Origin: Quadrisphaera sp. INWT6
GTDB lineage: Bacteria > Actinomycetota > Actinomycetes > Actinomycetales > Quadrisphaeraceae
Reading direction: 5' to 3'
Length of the DNA: 64,000 bases
Assembly (NCBI RefSeq): GCF_015390235.1
Contig: NZ_VUOH01000001.1
Span: 992,001-1,056,000, forward strand
Shown: positions 45,150-54,982 of the stretch, in pieces
How the letters are laid out: each line of letters begins with the position of its first letter
How positions within the stretch are numbered: the stretch's first letter is position 1
Program-made: the position numbers and the translations under genes
Notes under the pieces: generated by a model
Told to the model about the DNA's origin: nothing
The model's database searches: none
What the model saw: only the letters and a program-made list of their open reading frames with translations

Positions 45150-45794
45150 GTGGCCGAGCTCGTCTTCTTCTCCGGGACCATGGACAGCGGGAAGTCGACC
45201 CTCGCGCTCCAGGTCGACCACAACCACCGCGCCCGCGGGCGCCGGGGCCTGCTGTTCACCCGCGACGACCGCGCCGGGGCCGACGTCATCTCCAGCCGCC
45301 TGGGCCTGGAGCGCCCCGCGCACGAGGTCACCGAGGGCACCGACTTCGAGCGCGTGGTCGCGGTGGCCGCCCGCGACGGCGGCCCGATCGACTACCTCGT
45401 CTGCGACGAGGCGCAGTTCTACGCGCCCGCGCAGGTCGAGCAGCTCGCGCGCGTGGTCGACGAGCTGGGCGTCGACGTCTACGCCTTCGGCATCACCTCG
45501 GACTTCATGACCCGCCTGTTCCCCGGCTCCGCGCGGCTCGTGGAGCTCGCCGACCGGGTCCAGGTGCTGCAGGTCGAGGCGCTGTGCTGGTGCGGGGCCC
45601 GCGCCACCCACAACGCACGCACCGTCGACGGGACGATGGTGGTGGAGGGCGCCCAGGTGGTCGTCGGCGACGTCGCCGCCGACGCCGGCGAGGTGGGCTA
45701 CGAGGTGCTCTGCCGCCGCCACCACATGCGCCGCGAGACCGCCGCCGCGCACCGCGCCGTCATCGACCTGGGCCGGGAGGCCGCCGTCCACTGA
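45150..45794 (+). CDS. tdk: thymidine kinase
   Basis: Salvage kinase making dTMP from thymidine; type II, 214 aa. P-loop SGTMDSGKSTLALQ is at residues 8-21. DEAQFY is the DEAQF catalytic motif with the base Glu. A zinc site is formed by CWCGARATHNAR and the later CRRHHM. The lasso segment DGTMVVEGAQVVVGD is present. GTG start, with GAGGAT 6 bases upstream. It converges on sepH with 12 bp between the stops. Mycobacteria lack this gene. Confidence 0.95.
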   Translation: MAELVFFSGTMDSGKSTLALQVDHNHRARGRRGLLFTRDDRAGADVISSRLGLERPAHEVTEGTDFERVVAVAARDGGPIDYLVCDEAQFYAPAQVEQLARVVDELGVDVYAFGITSDFMTRLFPGSARLVELADRVQVLQVEALCWCGARATHNARTVDGTMVVEGAQVVVGDVAADAGEVGYEVLCRRHHMRRETAAAHRAVIDLGREAAVH

Positions 45795-45806
45795 CGCGGC
45801 GCCGCG

Positions 45807-47564
45807 TCAGTCGCGGCGGGGCGCGCCGAAGACGATCTCGTCCCAGCTGGGCACGCTGCGGCGGCGCTTGGCGGGCTGCTCGGACGGGTCGTCGCCGTCG
45901 TGCTCGGCCTCCTGGGCCCCCGGAGCCCCGTCGGCCCGGTCAGCGCGGTCGGCCCGGTCAGCGCGGGCCGCGGGCTGTTCGGCCTCCTCCGCCGCGCGGC
46001 GCTCGCGCCGGCTCAGCGGGGCGGAGGCCTCCTCGCGGGGGGCGTCGCCGGCGTCGGTGCCGCCCGGGCGGGCCGGGGCCGGCGTGCGCGCAGGGGTCCC
46101 GCTGTCGCGGGCGGCGGGCGGCGGCGCGGCGCTGAGGGTGCGCACCGGCGCCACCGGGGTAGCGGGGGGCCGGGGGCTCGTCGCGACGGGCTCGGTGGGC
46201 GGGGGCGCCGGGACGAGGCCCAGCGGGGCGCGGGCGGGGGAGGGCGCAGTCCCCTCCCCGGGGGCCGGGGCGTCGGAGCGCCCGTCGGCGGCGTCGTCGT
46301 CACGAGCGCCGTCGTCGTCGGCAGGTCCGCCCAGGGACAGGCCCCGGGGCGGGGTGACCATGCGCAGGCGGGCGCGGGCGCGGTCGACCTCCTCCTGCAG
46401 CTCCTCCGAGCCGGGGTGCGAGCCCGGGGGGAGGTCGAGCAGGGCGTTCAGCAGGTCGTCGTCCTCCTCGTCGTCGTCCCACGGGTTGCCGTCGGGGTCG
46501 AGGTCGAGGGGCACCCGGCGGCCGCGCCGGTCGCGCAGCGCGTCGAGCAGCTCCAGGGTGCGCGAGGCCAGGTCGTCGGGGCCGTCCGCGGCGCCCTCGG
46601 CCTCGTCAGCGCCGTCGGTGTCGTCACCCGCCGCCGAGGGCGCCTCGGGGGCCGCGCCGCCGCCCGCGCCGACGAGCGGCGCCGCGGGGCGCTGCTCACC
46701 GGACGGCGAGGCGGGCTGCCGCTCGGACGGGGCGGGAGCCCGGTCGTCGCGGCGGTCGTCGCGGTGCTCCTCGTGGCGGGCGTCCCACCGGTCCACCGGA
46801 GCGCCCCGCCCGGTGGGGGTGTCGGGCTCGTCACCGGGCTCGTCACCGGGCACGGCGAGCGCCGGCAGCCCGTCGACGCCGCCGTCGTCGGTCTCGACGT
46901 CGTAGACGCGCACCGCGGCGAGGCGGCGGCCGGTGGGGTCGTCGGAGGGGGCGGTGAGCCAGCGGGCCTCGTCGTCGAGGGGCTCCAGGACGCGGGAGGA
47001 CGGCGCGAAGGACCACTGGGCGGAGCGGTCGCGCCCGGCGGCGCGGAAGGCCACCTGGACCGCCCAGCCGCCGTCGCGGCGCCAGGCGTCCCACGCGGCG
47101 GAGGCCGGGTCGGCGCCGCGGGCGAGCAGCCGGGTGCGGACGGCGTCCTCGAGGGTCAGGCGGCCGGGGCCGCCGCGGACGACGGCGAGGCGCGCGAGGC
47201 TGGCGACGTGCGCCCGCTCGGCGAGCACGGGCCCCTCGTAGCGGCGCACCTGCTCGATCGGGACGCCGGCGTCGGCGGCGACGTCGGAGGCCGTCTCGCC
47301 GGCCCGGATCCGGGCCTGGATGTCGCGGGGGCGCAGCGGCTCGCTGACCGCGGGCAGCGGAGCGGAGGCGGGGCCGGCGCTGCGCACGGCGGCCCGCAGG
47401 CGGCCGTCGACGGGCAGGCGGACGGTGCTCCCGTCGGGTGCGCGGAGCAGCAGCACCGACGGGTCGGAGGGGTCGGCCCCCACCAGCGACACCTCGACGG
47501 CGCCGGCGGACCCGCCGACCCCGGCGGCGGCGCCCCCGCGGGCGTCCTCCAGCCCCTCGCGCAC
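45807..47564 (-). CDS. sepH: septation protein SepH
   Basis: Actinobacterial cell-division protein that binds FtsZ and promotes its assembly; 585 aa. The N-terminal DUF3071 domain spans about residues 10-190, with [20 protein letters not shown], the helix-turn-helix-like [20 protein letters not shown] and [20 protein letters not shown], and the [16 protein letters not shown] motif. The remaining 390 residues are acidic/Pro/Ala-rich and disordered, ending with [20 protein letters not shown], a conserved C-terminal motif. GTG 47564 is chosen because AGGAGG lies 4 bases upstream; the frame to 47762 is longer than the family. Confidence 0.92.
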   Translation of the reverse strand: MREGLEDARGGAAAGVGGSAGAVEVSLVGADPSDPSVLLLRAPDGSTVRLPVDGRLRAAVRSAGPASAPLPAVSEPLRPRDIQARIRAGETASDVAADAGVPIEQVRRYEGPVLAERAHVASLARLAVVRGGPGRLTLEDAVRTRLLARGADPASAAWDAWRRDGGWAVQVAFRAAGRDRSAQWSFAPSSRVLEPLDDEARWLTAPSDDPTGRRLAAVRVYDVETDDGGVDGLPALAVPGDEPGDEPDTPTGRGAPVDRWDARHEEHRDDRRDDRAPAPSERQPASPSGEQRPAAPLVGAGGGAAPEAPSAAGDDTDGADEAEGAADGPDDLASRTLELLDALRDRRGRRVPLDLDPDGNPWDDDEEDDDLLNALLDLPPGSHPGSEELQEEVDRARARLRMVTPPRGLSLGGPADDDGARDDDAADGRSDAPAPGEGTAPSPARAPLGLVPAPPPTEPVATSPRPPATPVAPVRTLSAAPPPAARDSGTPARTPAPARPGGTDAGDAPREEASAPLSRRERRAAEEAEQPAARADRADRADRADGAPGAQEAEHDGDDPSEQPAKRRRSVPSWDEIVFGAPRRD

Positions 47565-47725
47565 ACGGCCTCCTCGTCTCTGCGCCGCTCGCACCCGGCG
47601 CACGGCGGTGCCGCAGCACCCGCCGCGAACCGAAGCAGCCAGGGTGCCACCCGCGCTCCCCGCCCGTCGAGGCGCCGCGTCGGACGCGCCGCGCCCCGCC
47701 GGGCGTCGGAGGGCAAGATGTCCGG

Positions 47726-48901
47726 GTGATCCCCGAGAGCGCCGCCCCCGCCGCGCCCGCACCCCTGCTCGCGCCCTACGACGCCCTGGTCCTGCTCTCC
47801 TTCGGGGGACCCGAGGGCCCCGACGACGTGGTCCCGTTCCTGGAGAACGTCACCCGCGGCCGCGGCATCCCCCGCGAGCGCCTGGTGGAGGTGGGCGAGC
47901 ACTACTTCGCCTTCGGCGGGCGCAGCCCGATCAACGAGCAGAACCTCGAGCTGCTGGCCGCGCTGCGCGCCGAGCTGGCCGCCCGCGGCGCGGGCGACCT
48001 CCCGGTCCACTGGGGCAACCGCAACTGGGACCCGTACCTCACCGACGCGCTGCGCGAGGCCCACGAGGCCGGCGCCCGCCGGGTGCTGGTGCTCACCACC
48101 AGCGCCTACGCGTCGTACTCGGGGTGCCGCCAGTACCGCGAGGACGTCGCCGCCTCCCTCATCGCCCTGGCCGGCGAGGGCCGGCGCCTGCTGGCCGACA
48201 AGGTCCGCCACTACTTCAACGCGCCCGGCTTCGTGCAGGCCAACACCGACGCCGTGCTGGCCGCCCTGGCCGAGCTCGACGACGACGTCCGCGACGGCGC
48301 CCACCTCGTCTTCACCACGCACTCCATCCCCGACGCGATGGCCGCCGCGGCGGGCCCCGACGGGCACGCCTACGAGCGCCAGCACGAGTCGGTCGTCGCC
48401 GAGGTGACCCGCCGCGTGGCCGAGGTCACCGGCGTGGAGCACCCCAGCGCCCTCGTCTACTGCTCGCGCTCGGGCCCGCCGACCCAGCCCTGGCTGGAGC
48501 CCGACGTCAACGACCACCTCACCGCGCTGCGGGAGCGGGGTGCGGCGTCCGCGGTGGTCGCCCCCATCGGGTTCATCAGCGACCACATGGAGGTCAAGTA
48601 CGACCTCGACACCGAGGCCGCCGAGACCGCCGCGGAGATCGGTCTGCCGTTCGCCCGCGCCGCGACGGCGGGGGTGCACACCGCCTTCGTCACCGCGCTG
48701 GTCGACCTGGTGCTGGAGCGCGCCGCCGCCGAGCGGGGCGAGGGCCCCCAGCGGGCCGCCACGGGCTCCCTGGGGCCCAGCCACGACGTGTGCCCCGTGG
48801 GGTGCTGCGCCAACCTGCGCGCTCCCGACCGCCCGGCGGCGTGCGGGCTGGACTGGGTCGACCCGCCCACCAGCGCCCCGGCGACCGCCACAGCCCCGTG
48901 A
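47726..48901 (+). CDS. hemH: ferrochelatase (coproporphyrin type)
   Basis: Inserts Fe(II) into (copro)porphyrin in heme synthesis; 391 aa. [20 protein letters not shown] is the N-terminal signature. The catalytic His is in [13 protein letters not shown]; the second metal face is [34 protein letters not shown] and the C-terminal CPVGCCANL supply cysteines where actinobacterial enzymes hold a [2Fe-2S] cluster. In gram-positive bacteria the substrate is coproporphyrin III. GTG 47726 is divergent from sepH and overlaps the inositol phosphatase gene (GTGA). Confidence 0.94.
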   Translation: MIPESAAPAAPAPLLAPYDALVLLSFGGPEGPDDVVPFLENVTRGRGIPRERLVEVGEHYFAFGGRSPINEQNLELLAALRAELAARGAGDLPVHWGNRNWDPYLTDALREAHEAGARRVLVLTTSAYASYSGCRQYREDVAASLIALAGEGRRLLADKVRHYFNAPGFVQANTDAVLAALAELDDDVRDGAHLVFTTHSIPDAMAAAAGPDGHAYERQHESVVAEVTRRVAEVTGVEHPSALVYCSRSGPPTQPWLEPDVNDHLTALRERGAASAVVAPIGFISDHMEVKYDLDTEAAETAAEIGLPFARAATAGVHTAFVTALVDLVLERAAAERGEGPQRAATGSLGPSHDVCPVGCCANLRAPDRPAACGLDWVDPPTSAPATATAP

Positions 48902-49848
48902 GCCCCGCCGGCGGGCCCAGCGGCGGCCCCGGCGCCGACCCGGGCGCCGGCCTGGGCGCGGAGGAGCTGGCGCGCCTCGGCGAGCTCGCCGAGCGAGCGG
49001 CCCGGGCCGCCGGCGAGCTGGTGCTGCGCGGACGGGCCGAGCACGGCGGCGTCACCGCGACCAAGTCGAGCCGCACCGACGTGGTGACCGCCATGGACAC
49101 CGCCTCCGAGGAGCTGCTGCGCTCGCTGCTGCTGGCGGAGCGCCCCGGCGACGCCGTCCTGGGGGAGGAGGGCGGCGCGTCCTCGGGCGCGCCCGCGGGT
49201 GGGGGTGCGACCGGCCTGACGTGGGTGCTCGACCCCATCGACGGGACCGTCAACTACGTCTACGGCATCCCCGCCTACGCGGTGAGCGTCGCGGTGGTGG
49301 CGGGCCCGCCGGAGCCGCCGCACTGGCAGCCGCTGGCGGGGTGCGTGCACAACCCGGTCACGGGCGAGACCTGGACGGCCGTGCTCGGCGCGGGGGCGCG
49401 GCTCGACGGCGCGCCGCTGAGCGGGCCCGGTGCTCCGCCGCTGGCGGAGGCGCTGGTGGGCACGGGGTTCGGGTACACCGCGCAGCGCCGGGCCGAGCAG
49501 GCCGCCGTCGTCGCCGACCTGCTGCCGCGGGTCCGCGACGTGCGCCGCATCGGCTCGGCCGCCCTCGACCTGTGCGCCGTCGCCAGCGGCCGCCTCGACG
49601 CCTTCTACGAGCGGGGCCTGAACCCGTGGGACGCCGCTGCGGGCTGGCTGGTGGCCGCCGAGGCCGGAGCCGTCCTCGTGGGGCTCGACGGCACGGCCGG
49701 CCGGGGCGCGAGCCGCGACATGCTGGTGGCCGCCGCGCCCGCCCTGGCCGACGAGCTGGCCGCGGCGCTCACCGCCGCCAGCCGCTCCGGGGGCCCGCCC
49801 GCGGAGCCCGCTGACGGCTCCGGCGGCGGCCCCGCCGAGCAGCGCTGA
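48898..49848 (+). CDS. suhB: inositol monophosphatase family protein
   Basis: 316 aa, Mg-dependent phosphatase of the IMPase/SuhB family. Metal ligands are visible in VLGEEGG, the central [14 protein letters not shown], and the C-terminal [36 protein letters not shown] is the usual helix. In actinobacteria such enzymes feed inositol to mycothiol and phosphatidylinositol, but the substrate is not certain from sequence. Position corresponds to suhB near Rv2699c. Gly/Pro-rich ends are extensions. Confidence 0.9.
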   Translation: MSPAGGPSGGPGADPGAGLGAEELARLGELAERAARAAGELVLRGRAEHGGVTATKSSRTDVVTAMDTASEELLRSLLLAERPGDAVLGEEGGASSGAPAGGGATGLTWVLDPIDGTVNYVYGIPAYAVSVAVVAGPPEPPHWQPLAGCVHNPVTGETWTAVLGAGARLDGAPLSGPGAPPLAEALVGTGFGYTAQRRAEQAAVVADLLPRVRDVRRIGSAALDLCAVASGRLDAFYERGLNPWDAAAGWLVAAEAGAVLVGLDGTAGRGASRDMLVAAAPALADELAAALTAASRSGGPPAEPADGSGGGPAEQR

Positions 49849-49982
49849 GGTCCGTAGGGCATCATCCACGCGCAGCCGGGCATGCCAGCACCGGCTGGGG
49901 CGTTGCACCAGCACCGCCCGCCCCACGGCCGGGCCGGCCCAGACCACCAGCCAGACCACCAGCCAGATCCGGAGCTGCCACG

Positions 49983-50282
49983 ATGGCGACCGACTACGAC
50001 GCACCGCGCAAGACCGACGACGAGCTGTCCGAGGACTCGATCGAGGAGCTGAAGGCCCGCCGCAACGAGCCCAGCACCGCCTCGGTCGACGAGGACGAGA
50101 CCGAGGCCGCCGAGGGCTTCGAGCTGCCGGGCGCAGACCTGTCCGGCGAGGAGCTCTCGGTGCGCGTCCTGCCCCGGCAGGCCGACGAGTTCATGTGCTC
50201 CCAGTGCTTCCTGGTGCACCACCGCAGCCAGCTGGCCAGCGACTCCGGCGGACAGCTCGTCTGCACGGAGTGCGCCGCCTGA
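49983..50282 (+). CDS. DUF4193 family protein
   Basis: 99 aa, highly conserved actinobacterial protein of unknown function (Rv2699c family). It begins ATDYDAPRKTDDELSEDSIE, is acidic, and ends with a zinc-ribbon pattern DEFMCSQCFLVHHRSQLAS then VCTECAA (CxxC...CxxC). ATG 49983 has CCGGAG 8 bases upstream. The 134 bp before it carry GTAGGGCATCAT near 49855, a possible -10 region. Confidence 0.92.
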   Translation: MATDYDAPRKTDDELSEDSIEELKARRNEPSTASVDEDETEAAEGFELPGADLSGEELSVRVLPRQADEFMCSQCFLVHHRSQLASDSGGQLVCTECAA

Positions 50283-50291
50283 CGCGAGCGC

Positions 50292-50960
50292 TCAGCGCCC
50301 TTCCGCGCCCCGCTCGGAGCCCAGCTCCGGGTGGGGCGTCGTGCTGTCCGGGCCGCCGCGGAGCCCGGCGGTCCGCTGCTGCGCCGCCCGGGCCAGCGCC
50401 GCGGCCTCGTCGCGGGCGCTGCTGGCGGGCCGGTGGACCGGCACCGGCCCGACGACGCCGTGCTCCGCCAGCACCGCCACCAGCTCCTCGGGGCGCCGCG
50501 TGGAGAACACCCACGACGGCGTGGGGTCGGCGGGGTCGCCGAGCGCGACCGCGACCACCGGGTCGACCCAGCCGCGCACCCACAGGTGGCTCCGCCCGTC
50601 CAGGAACGGGCCGCGCAGGCCCTGGGCCTCCTCGCCCCGGGCGGCGACGGCGCCGGTGAGGTGCTCCACCCCGATCGAGGCGCGCGCCACCCGGAGGACG
50701 CCCTCGGGCGACAGGGAGACCACCGTGCTGGCGGAGACCATGACGGCGACGACGACGGCGGCGAGCACGACGCCGCCGACGGCGGCCCACGCCGGGCCGC
50801 CGACGTAGCCGGTCGCCGCGCCGAAGGCCCCGGCGAGGGGCACCAGCAGCCAGGTCGCCGCCGACGGCCACAGCCGCTCGGAGAAGGCGCGCGGCGAGCG
50901 GCCGCCGGGACCGCCGCTGGGACCGCCGCCGGGACCGCTGTGAGGTGCTGCCTGGGCCAC
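50292..50960 (-). CDS. DUF3093 membrane protein
   Basis: 222 aa (Rv2698 family). Two adjacent hydrophobic helices follow a Gly/Pro-rich start: [20 protein letters not shown] and [20 protein letters not shown]. The cytoplasmic part has [20 protein letters not shown] and [17 protein letters not shown], the family core. GTG start at 50960. It is divergent from dut, with 42 bp between start codons, and converges on DUF4193. Confidence 0.88.
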   Translation of the reverse strand: MAQAAPHSGPGGGPSGGPGGRSPRAFSERLWPSAATWLLVPLAGAFGAATGYVGGPAWAAVGGVVLAAVVVAVMVSASTVVSLSPEGVLRVARASIGVEHLTGAVAARGEEAQGLRGPFLDGRSHLWVRGWVDPVVAVALGDPADPTPSWVFSTRRPEELVAVLAEHGVVGPVPVHRPASSARDEAAALARAAQQRTAGLRGGPDSTTPHPELGSERGAEGR

Positions 50961-50990
50961 CCCGCCAGCCTCCCACGTCGCTCGGGCGCC

Positions 50991-50996
50991 TACTCT
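50991..50996 (+). promoter_or_regulatory. -10 box before dut
   Basis: TACTCT ends exactly 6 bases before the dut GTG at 51003; leaderless transcript likely. Confidence 0.55.
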
Positions 50997-51002
50997 CCTC
51001 GC

Positions 51003-51545
51003 GTGTCTGGTCGCGGAGCGCAGTCAGGGGCGGAGCTCCCGGCGTCCGCCCCCGCGGGTCCGGACAGCGGTGCCGAGGAGCTCGAGGTCCCCCTGCAGGT
51101 GCTCGACCCCGGGCTGCCGCTGCCCTCCTACGCCCACCCCGGCGACGCCGGCGCCGACCTGCGCGCCGCCGCCGACGCGCTCATCGCCCCCGGCGCGCGC
51201 GCCACGGTGCCCACCGGCGTCGCCGTCGCGGTGCCGCAGGGGTGGGCCGCGTTCGTGCACCCCCGCTCCGGGCTCGCGGCCCGCCACGGCGTGACCGTGC
51301 TGAACGGCCCCGGCACCGTCGACGCGGGCTACCGCGGCGAGGTGCGCGTGACGCTGCTCAACACCGACCTCGAGCAGCCCTTCCAGGTGCGCCGGGGCGA
51401 CCGCATCGCCCAGCTCGTGCTCCAGCGGGTCGCCCGCGCCCGCTTCACCACCACCACCGCCCTCGACACCACGGAGCGCGGAGCCGGGGGCCACGGCTCG
51501 ACCGGCGGCTGGGACGCGCCCACCACCACGGAGGTCCCACGATGA
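51003..51545 (+). CDS. dut: dUTP diphosphatase
   Basis: Hydrolyses dUTP to dUMP; trimeric all-beta dUTPase, 180 aa with a 30-residue N-terminal extension. The five family motifs are present: [13 protein letters not shown] (1), [12 protein letters not shown] (2), [20 protein letters not shown] (3), [13 protein letters not shown] (4) and [11 protein letters not shown] (5). Overlaps the DUF3710 ATG by 4 bases. Order dut-DUF3710 is conserved (Rv2697c-Rv2696c). Confidence 0.96.
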   Translation: MSGRGAQSGAELPASAPAGPDSGAEELEVPLQVLDPGLPLPSYAHPGDAGADLRAAADALIAPGARATVPTGVAVAVPQGWAAFVHPRSGLAARHGVTVLNGPGTVDAGYRGEVRVTLLNTDLEQPFQVRRGDRIAQLVLQRVARARFTTTTALDTTERGAGGHGSTGGWDAPTTTEVPR

Positions 51546-52294
51546 GCCTGTTCCGCCGACGCCCGGCCGCCGAGACCGGGGCCGACGAGGCCGCCGAGGG
51601 CGCCTCCGGCGTGCAGGACGCCCCCGCCGCGGCGGAGGCGGCCGCCGCCCCGGCGCCCGCCGGCCTGTCGCCGCGCCCGCAGGGCCCCTTCGACGTCACC
51701 GAGGTGACCGACGAGGTGCACCGCGTCGACCTCGGCGCGCTGCGCGTGCCCGGCGTGCCCGGCATGGAGCTGCGCCTGGAGGTCGAGGACGGCTCGCGCC
51801 GCGTCATCGCCGTCACCGTGGCCCTGGCCGGCTCGACCGCGCAGTTCCAGGCCTTCGCCGCGCCCCGCACCCAGGGCATCTGGGCCGAGGTGCGCGGCGA
51901 GATCGCCGCGTCGCTGGCCGGCGCCGGCGGGGCCACCCAGGAGGTGCCCGGGCCCTACGGCACCGAGCTGCTGGCGCGCGTGCCGGCGCAGGCGCCCGAC
52001 GGCACCCCCGGGACGGCGCCGGCGCGCTTCGTGGGCGTCGACGGGCCGCGGTGGTTCCTGCGGGCGGTCTTCTCGGGCCCCGCCGCGGTCGACTCCGAGG
52101 CCGCGGTCCCGCTGGAGGCGCTGCTGCGCTCCCTCGTGGTCGTCCGCGGCGGCGAGGCCATGGCCCCCCGCGACCTGCTGCCGCTGCAGCTGCCGCAGGG
52201 CCAGCCCCCGCTGCCCGCCCCGCCGCAGGCGGCGGCCCAGCCCGGCGCCCAGCCCGAGGGCCAGCCCGACGGCCAGCCCGGCCCCCAGGTCTGA
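51542..52294 (+). CDS. DUF3710 family protein
   Basis: 250 aa, actinobacterial family of unknown function (Rv2696c). The core has [60 protein letters not shown] and [15 protein letters not shown]. The first 45 residues are acidic/Ala-rich and the last 35 a Gln/Pro tail with repeated GQP units; both look disordered. ATGA overlap with dut. Confidence 0.9.
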   Translation: MSLFRRRPAAETGADEAAEGASGVQDAPAAAEAAAAPAPAGLSPRPQGPFDVTEVTDEVHRVDLGALRVPGVPGMELRLEVEDGSRRVIAVTVALAGSTAQFQAFAAPRTQGIWAEVRGEIAASLAGAGGATQEVPGPYGTELLARVPAQAPDGTPGTAPARFVGVDGPRWFLRAVFSGPAAVDSEAAVPLEALLRSLVVVRGGEAMAPRDLLPLQLPQGQPPLPAPPQAAAQPGAQPEGQPDGQPGPQV

Positions 52295-52337
52295 GGGCCG
52301 CCCGAGGGACCCGGGCACGCGCACCCGCGCGAGCGCC

Positions 52338-52343
52338 TACCCT
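52338..52343 (+). promoter_or_regulatory. -10 box before the OB-fold gene
   Basis: TACCCT ends 7 bases before the ATG at 52351; leaderless transcript likely. Confidence 0.5.
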
Positions 52344-52350
52344 CGAGCAC

Positions 52351-52740
52351 ATGAGTCCGCTGAGTGCCACTCGGAACCCCCTGCGACGCGCCCTGGCGCG
52401 GCTGTCGGCGGGCAACGAGCAGCTGCTGGCCGAGGACGCCCAGGAGCGGGCTGCCGCCATGGGGGGCACGCCCTGCGCCTCCCTGTCGGGCCGCCGCCGC
52501 GCCAGCGTCTCCGGGACGCTGCGCACGGTGACCCTGCGCCCGCGCGCCGGGGTGCCCGCCCTCGTCGCCGAGCTCTTCGACGGCACCGGCACCCTCACGG
52601 TGATCTGGCTGGGCCGCCGCGAGATCCCGGGCATCGTGCCGGGCGCGGCCGTGCGGGTGGAGGGGTTCGTCGGCTGCGACGACGGCACCAAGACGCTGTA
52701 CAACCCGCGCTACGAGATCGTCCCCGCCCCGGTCGCCTGA
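52351..52740 (+). CDS. OB-fold nucleic-acid-binding domain protein
   Basis: 129 aa (Rv2694c-like). Residues about 50-125 form an OB fold: ASVSGTLRTVTLRPRAGVPA, LVAELFDGTGTLTVIWLGRR, EIPGIVPGAAVRVEGFVGCD, ending TLYNPRYEIV. It may bind single-stranded nucleic acid, but no partner is evident. A basic N-terminal helix precedes it. It belongs to the dut-DUF3710-OB-DUF3159 run that is kept in actinobacteria. Confidence 0.88.
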   Translation: MSPLSATRNPLRRALARLSAGNEQLLAEDAQERAAAMGGTPCASLSGRRRASVSGTLRTVTLRPRAGVPALVAELFDGTGTLTVIWLGRREIPGIVPGAAVRVEGFVGCDDGTKTLYNPRYEIVPAPVA

Positions 52741-52748
52741 GCCCTGCG

Positions 52749-53534
52749 GTGAGCCCCTCGACGAGCTCGTCCCCCGACGTCCCGCGCCCCGGCCTGGGCC
52801 GCGTCGCCACCGCCGACAGGTTCTCGCTGTCCGACGCGATCGGCGGCCCCCGCGGCGTGGTCGAGGCGGTGCTGCCCGGTCTCGTGTTCGTCGTCACCAT
52901 CACCGCCACCCGGTCGCTGGCCTGGGCCGGCGGCCTCGCCCTCGGCGTCGCCGCGGTCGCCTCGGTGGCGCGGCTGGTCTCGCGCCAGCCCCTCCAGCAG
53001 GCGCTGGCCGGCGCGGTCGGCGTCGGCATCTGCGCGCTGACCGCGTGGCGCACCGGCGACGCCGCCGACTTCTACTGGTGGGGGCTGCTGCTCAACGCCG
53101 TCTACGCGGTGGTGCTCGCCGTCTCGACGCTCCCGCTGCCCAAGGCCGGTCCGCTGCCCGGCGGGCCGCTGCCCGTGACCGGGCTCCTGGTGGCCGCCGC
53201 GACCGGCGGCGGGAGCGCCTGGCGCACCGACCCCGCCCAGCTGCGGCTGCACCAGCGGCTGACCTGGATGTGGGTGGGGCTGTTCGCGCTGCGCCTCGCG
53301 GTGCAGACGCCCCTGTACCTCGCGGGTGCGGTGACGGCGCTGGGCGTGGCCCGCCTGGCGATGGGGATCCCGCTGTTCGCGGCCGCTGCGTGGGTGACGT
53401 GGCTCGCGCTGCGCCGGGTCGGCCCCGGCCCCGACGCCAGCGACGCCGACGCCGCCGACGGCGACGGCGACGGCGACCCCGGGGTCAGCCGGCCGCAGGA
53501 CCGGTCGGGCCCGGAGGCACCAGCAGCTCCTTGA
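52749..53534 (+). CDS. DUF3159 membrane protein
   Basis: 261 aa (Rv2693c-like), about six hydrophobic helices, from VVEAVLPGLVFVVTITATRS to GIPLFAAAAWVTWLALRRVG. The motif DAIGGPRGVVEAVLPGLVFV is the family start, and QLRLHQRLTWMWVGLFALRL is near the end. Unknown function; possibly a transporter component. GTG start. Its last 50 bases overlap the end of the opposite-strand trkA gene. The final Asp/Gly-rich tail is translated from that overlap. Confidence 0.85.
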   Translation: MSPSTSSSPDVPRPGLGRVATADRFSLSDAIGGPRGVVEAVLPGLVFVVTITATRSLAWAGGLALGVAAVASVARLVSRQPLQQALAGAVGVGICALTAWRTGDAADFYWWGLLLNAVYAVVLAVSTLPLPKAGPLPGGPLPVTGLLVAAATGGGSAWRTDPAQLRLHQRLTWMWVGLFALRLAVQTPLYLAGAVTALGVARLAMGIPLFAAAAWVTWLALRRVGPGPDASDADAADGDGDGDPGVSRPQDRSGPEAPAAP

Positions 53535-54168
53535 GGTCGGCCTCGCTGTCCTGCACCGTGAGCAGGAGCAGCTGGTCGCGGCCCTCGAGGGCGTCGTCGG
53601 GTGACGGCGCGATCGGCCGGCCGCTGCGGATGATGCCGACGAGCACCGTGTCGAGCGGCCAGGCGACGTCGCCGACGCGGGTGCCGGCCAGCGGCGAGGA
53701 CGCCGGCAGCGTCAGCTCCACCATGGCGGCCCCGCCCTGCTGGAACGTGAACATCCTCACGAGGTCGCCGATCGAGACGGCCTCCTCGACGAGCGCCGTC
53801 ATGAGCCGCGGCGTCGAGACGGCGACGTCGACGCCCCACGCCTCGTCGAACATCCACTCGTTCTTGGGGTTGTTCACGCGCGCCACCGTGCGGGGCACCC
53901 CGTACTCGGTCTTGGCGAGCAGGCTGGTGACGAGGTTGGCCTTGTCGTCACCGGTCGCGGCGACGACGACGTCGGCGGTGTCGAGCGCCGCCTCCGACAG
54001 GGTCGAGGTCTCGCAGGAGTCGGCCAGGAGCCAGTCGGCCTCCGGCACGGACTGCATCTTCATGGCCCGCGGGTCGCGGTCGACCAGGAGCACCTGGTGC
54101 CCGTTGCCCAGCAGCTCGCGGGCGATGGAGCGCCCCACGCTGCCGGCTCCGGCGATCACGACGCGCAC
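53485..54168 (-). CDS. trkA: TrkA-type potassium-uptake regulatory protein
   Basis: 227 aa: RCK_N Rossmann domain (MRVVIAGAGSVGRSIARELL with GxGxxG, DRD at strand 2, ATGDDKANLVTSLLAKTEYG) and an RCK_C domain (VELTLPASSPLAGTRVGDVA to GRDQLLLLTVQD). TrkA proteins gate K+ transporters through NAD(H)/ATP and, in several gram-positives, cyclic di-AMP. It corresponds to CeoC/Rv2692. It is the second of two trkA genes on this strand. No TrkH channel gene is in the window; the divergent permease is the only candidate partner. Confidence 0.9.
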   Translation of the reverse strand: MRVVIAGAGSVGRSIARELLGNGHQVLLVDRDPRAMKMQSVPEADWLLADSCETSTLSEAALDTADVVVAATGDDKANLVTSLLAKTEYGVPRTVARVNNPKNEWMFDEAWGVDVAVSTPRLMTALVEEAVSIGDLVRMFTFQQGGAAMVELTLPASSPLAGTRVGDVAWPLDTVLVGIIRSGRPIAPSPDDALEGRDQLLLLTVQDSEADLKELLVPPGPTGPAAG

Positions 54169-54249
54169 GAGGGCCTCCGGGGGGTCTGGGGGAGCTGGTG
54201 GGGCGGGGTGTCCGCTGGCGGCGGGGACGACGGGGGCTGCGCCACGGCG

Positions 54250-54910
54250 TCAGTCCTGCGCCGGGGGGTGCCCGAGGGAGCGCTCGACGGCGTCGAGCTC
54301 GCCCACGGGGGCCAGGACGAAGAGCTGGTCGCCGTCCTGGTGGACCGTGTCCGGCCCGGGCAGCAGGGCCCGGCCCAGGCGCACCAGGTAGGCCACGCGG
54401 GCGCCCGTGGCGGCCTCGAGGTGGGTCAGGCGGGTGCCCACCCACCCCGGGTGCACCGCGGTCTGCGCCAGCGAGACGGCGCCGGTGGCGTCGGTGAACT
54501 CGCTCTTGGCGCCCTGCGGGAGGATCCGGCGCAGCACCTGGTCCGCGGCCCACGGCACCGTGGCCACCGTGGGGATGCCGAGGCGCTCGTAGACCTCCGC
54601 GCGGCCCGGGTCGTAGATGCGGGCGACGACGTTGGTCACGCCGAACGTCTCCCGCGCCACGCGGGCGGCGAGGATGTTGGAGTTGTCACCGCTGCCTGAC
54701 CGCGGCGAACGCGTCGGCCTGCTCGATGCCGGCCTCGGCGAGGGTGTCGCGGTCGAAGCCGATCCCGGTGACCCGCAGGCCGTCGAAGGCCCCCAGCCGC
54801 CGGAACGCGTCGGGGTTCTGGTCGACCACCGTCACCTGGTGGCCCAGCGCGTCGAGGCGCAGCGCCAGCGCGGACCCGACGCGGCCGCAGCCCATGATGA
54901 CCACTCGCAC
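54250..54910 (-). pseudogene. trkA: TrkA-type regulatory protein (frameshifted)
   Basis: First of the two trkA paralogues (CeoB/Rv2691 position), about 219 aa when repaired. The N-terminal part from GTG 54910 reads VVIMGCGRVGSALALRLDAL, GHQVTVVDQNPDAFRRL and ADAFAAV. The other frame continues SGDNSNILAARVARETFGVT and YDPGRAEVYERLGI, then the RCK_C part ending GDQLFVLAPVGELDAVERSL. One base too many at 54695-54696 separates them; its removal gives AAVSSGDNSN. Likely a consensus error. TAGGTT 7 bases upstream of GTG 54910 supports the start. Confidence 0.82.
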
Positions 54911-54917
54911 GGCTGCG

Positions 54918-54974
54918 AACCTACAGGCGGACCGCGCCGCGGTGCGCGCCCGCACCGCCAGCGCGACCTACCAT
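54918..54974. promoter_or_regulatory. divergent trkA/permease promoters
   Basis: On the minus strand TAGGTT (54918-54923 as AACCTA) ends 7 bases before the trkA GTG. On the plus strand TACCAT (54969-54974) ends 8 bases before the permease GTG. The start codons are 72 bp apart, so both -35 regions share the same DNA and could be co-regulated. Confidence 0.55.
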
Positions 54975-54982
54975 CGTCGCTC

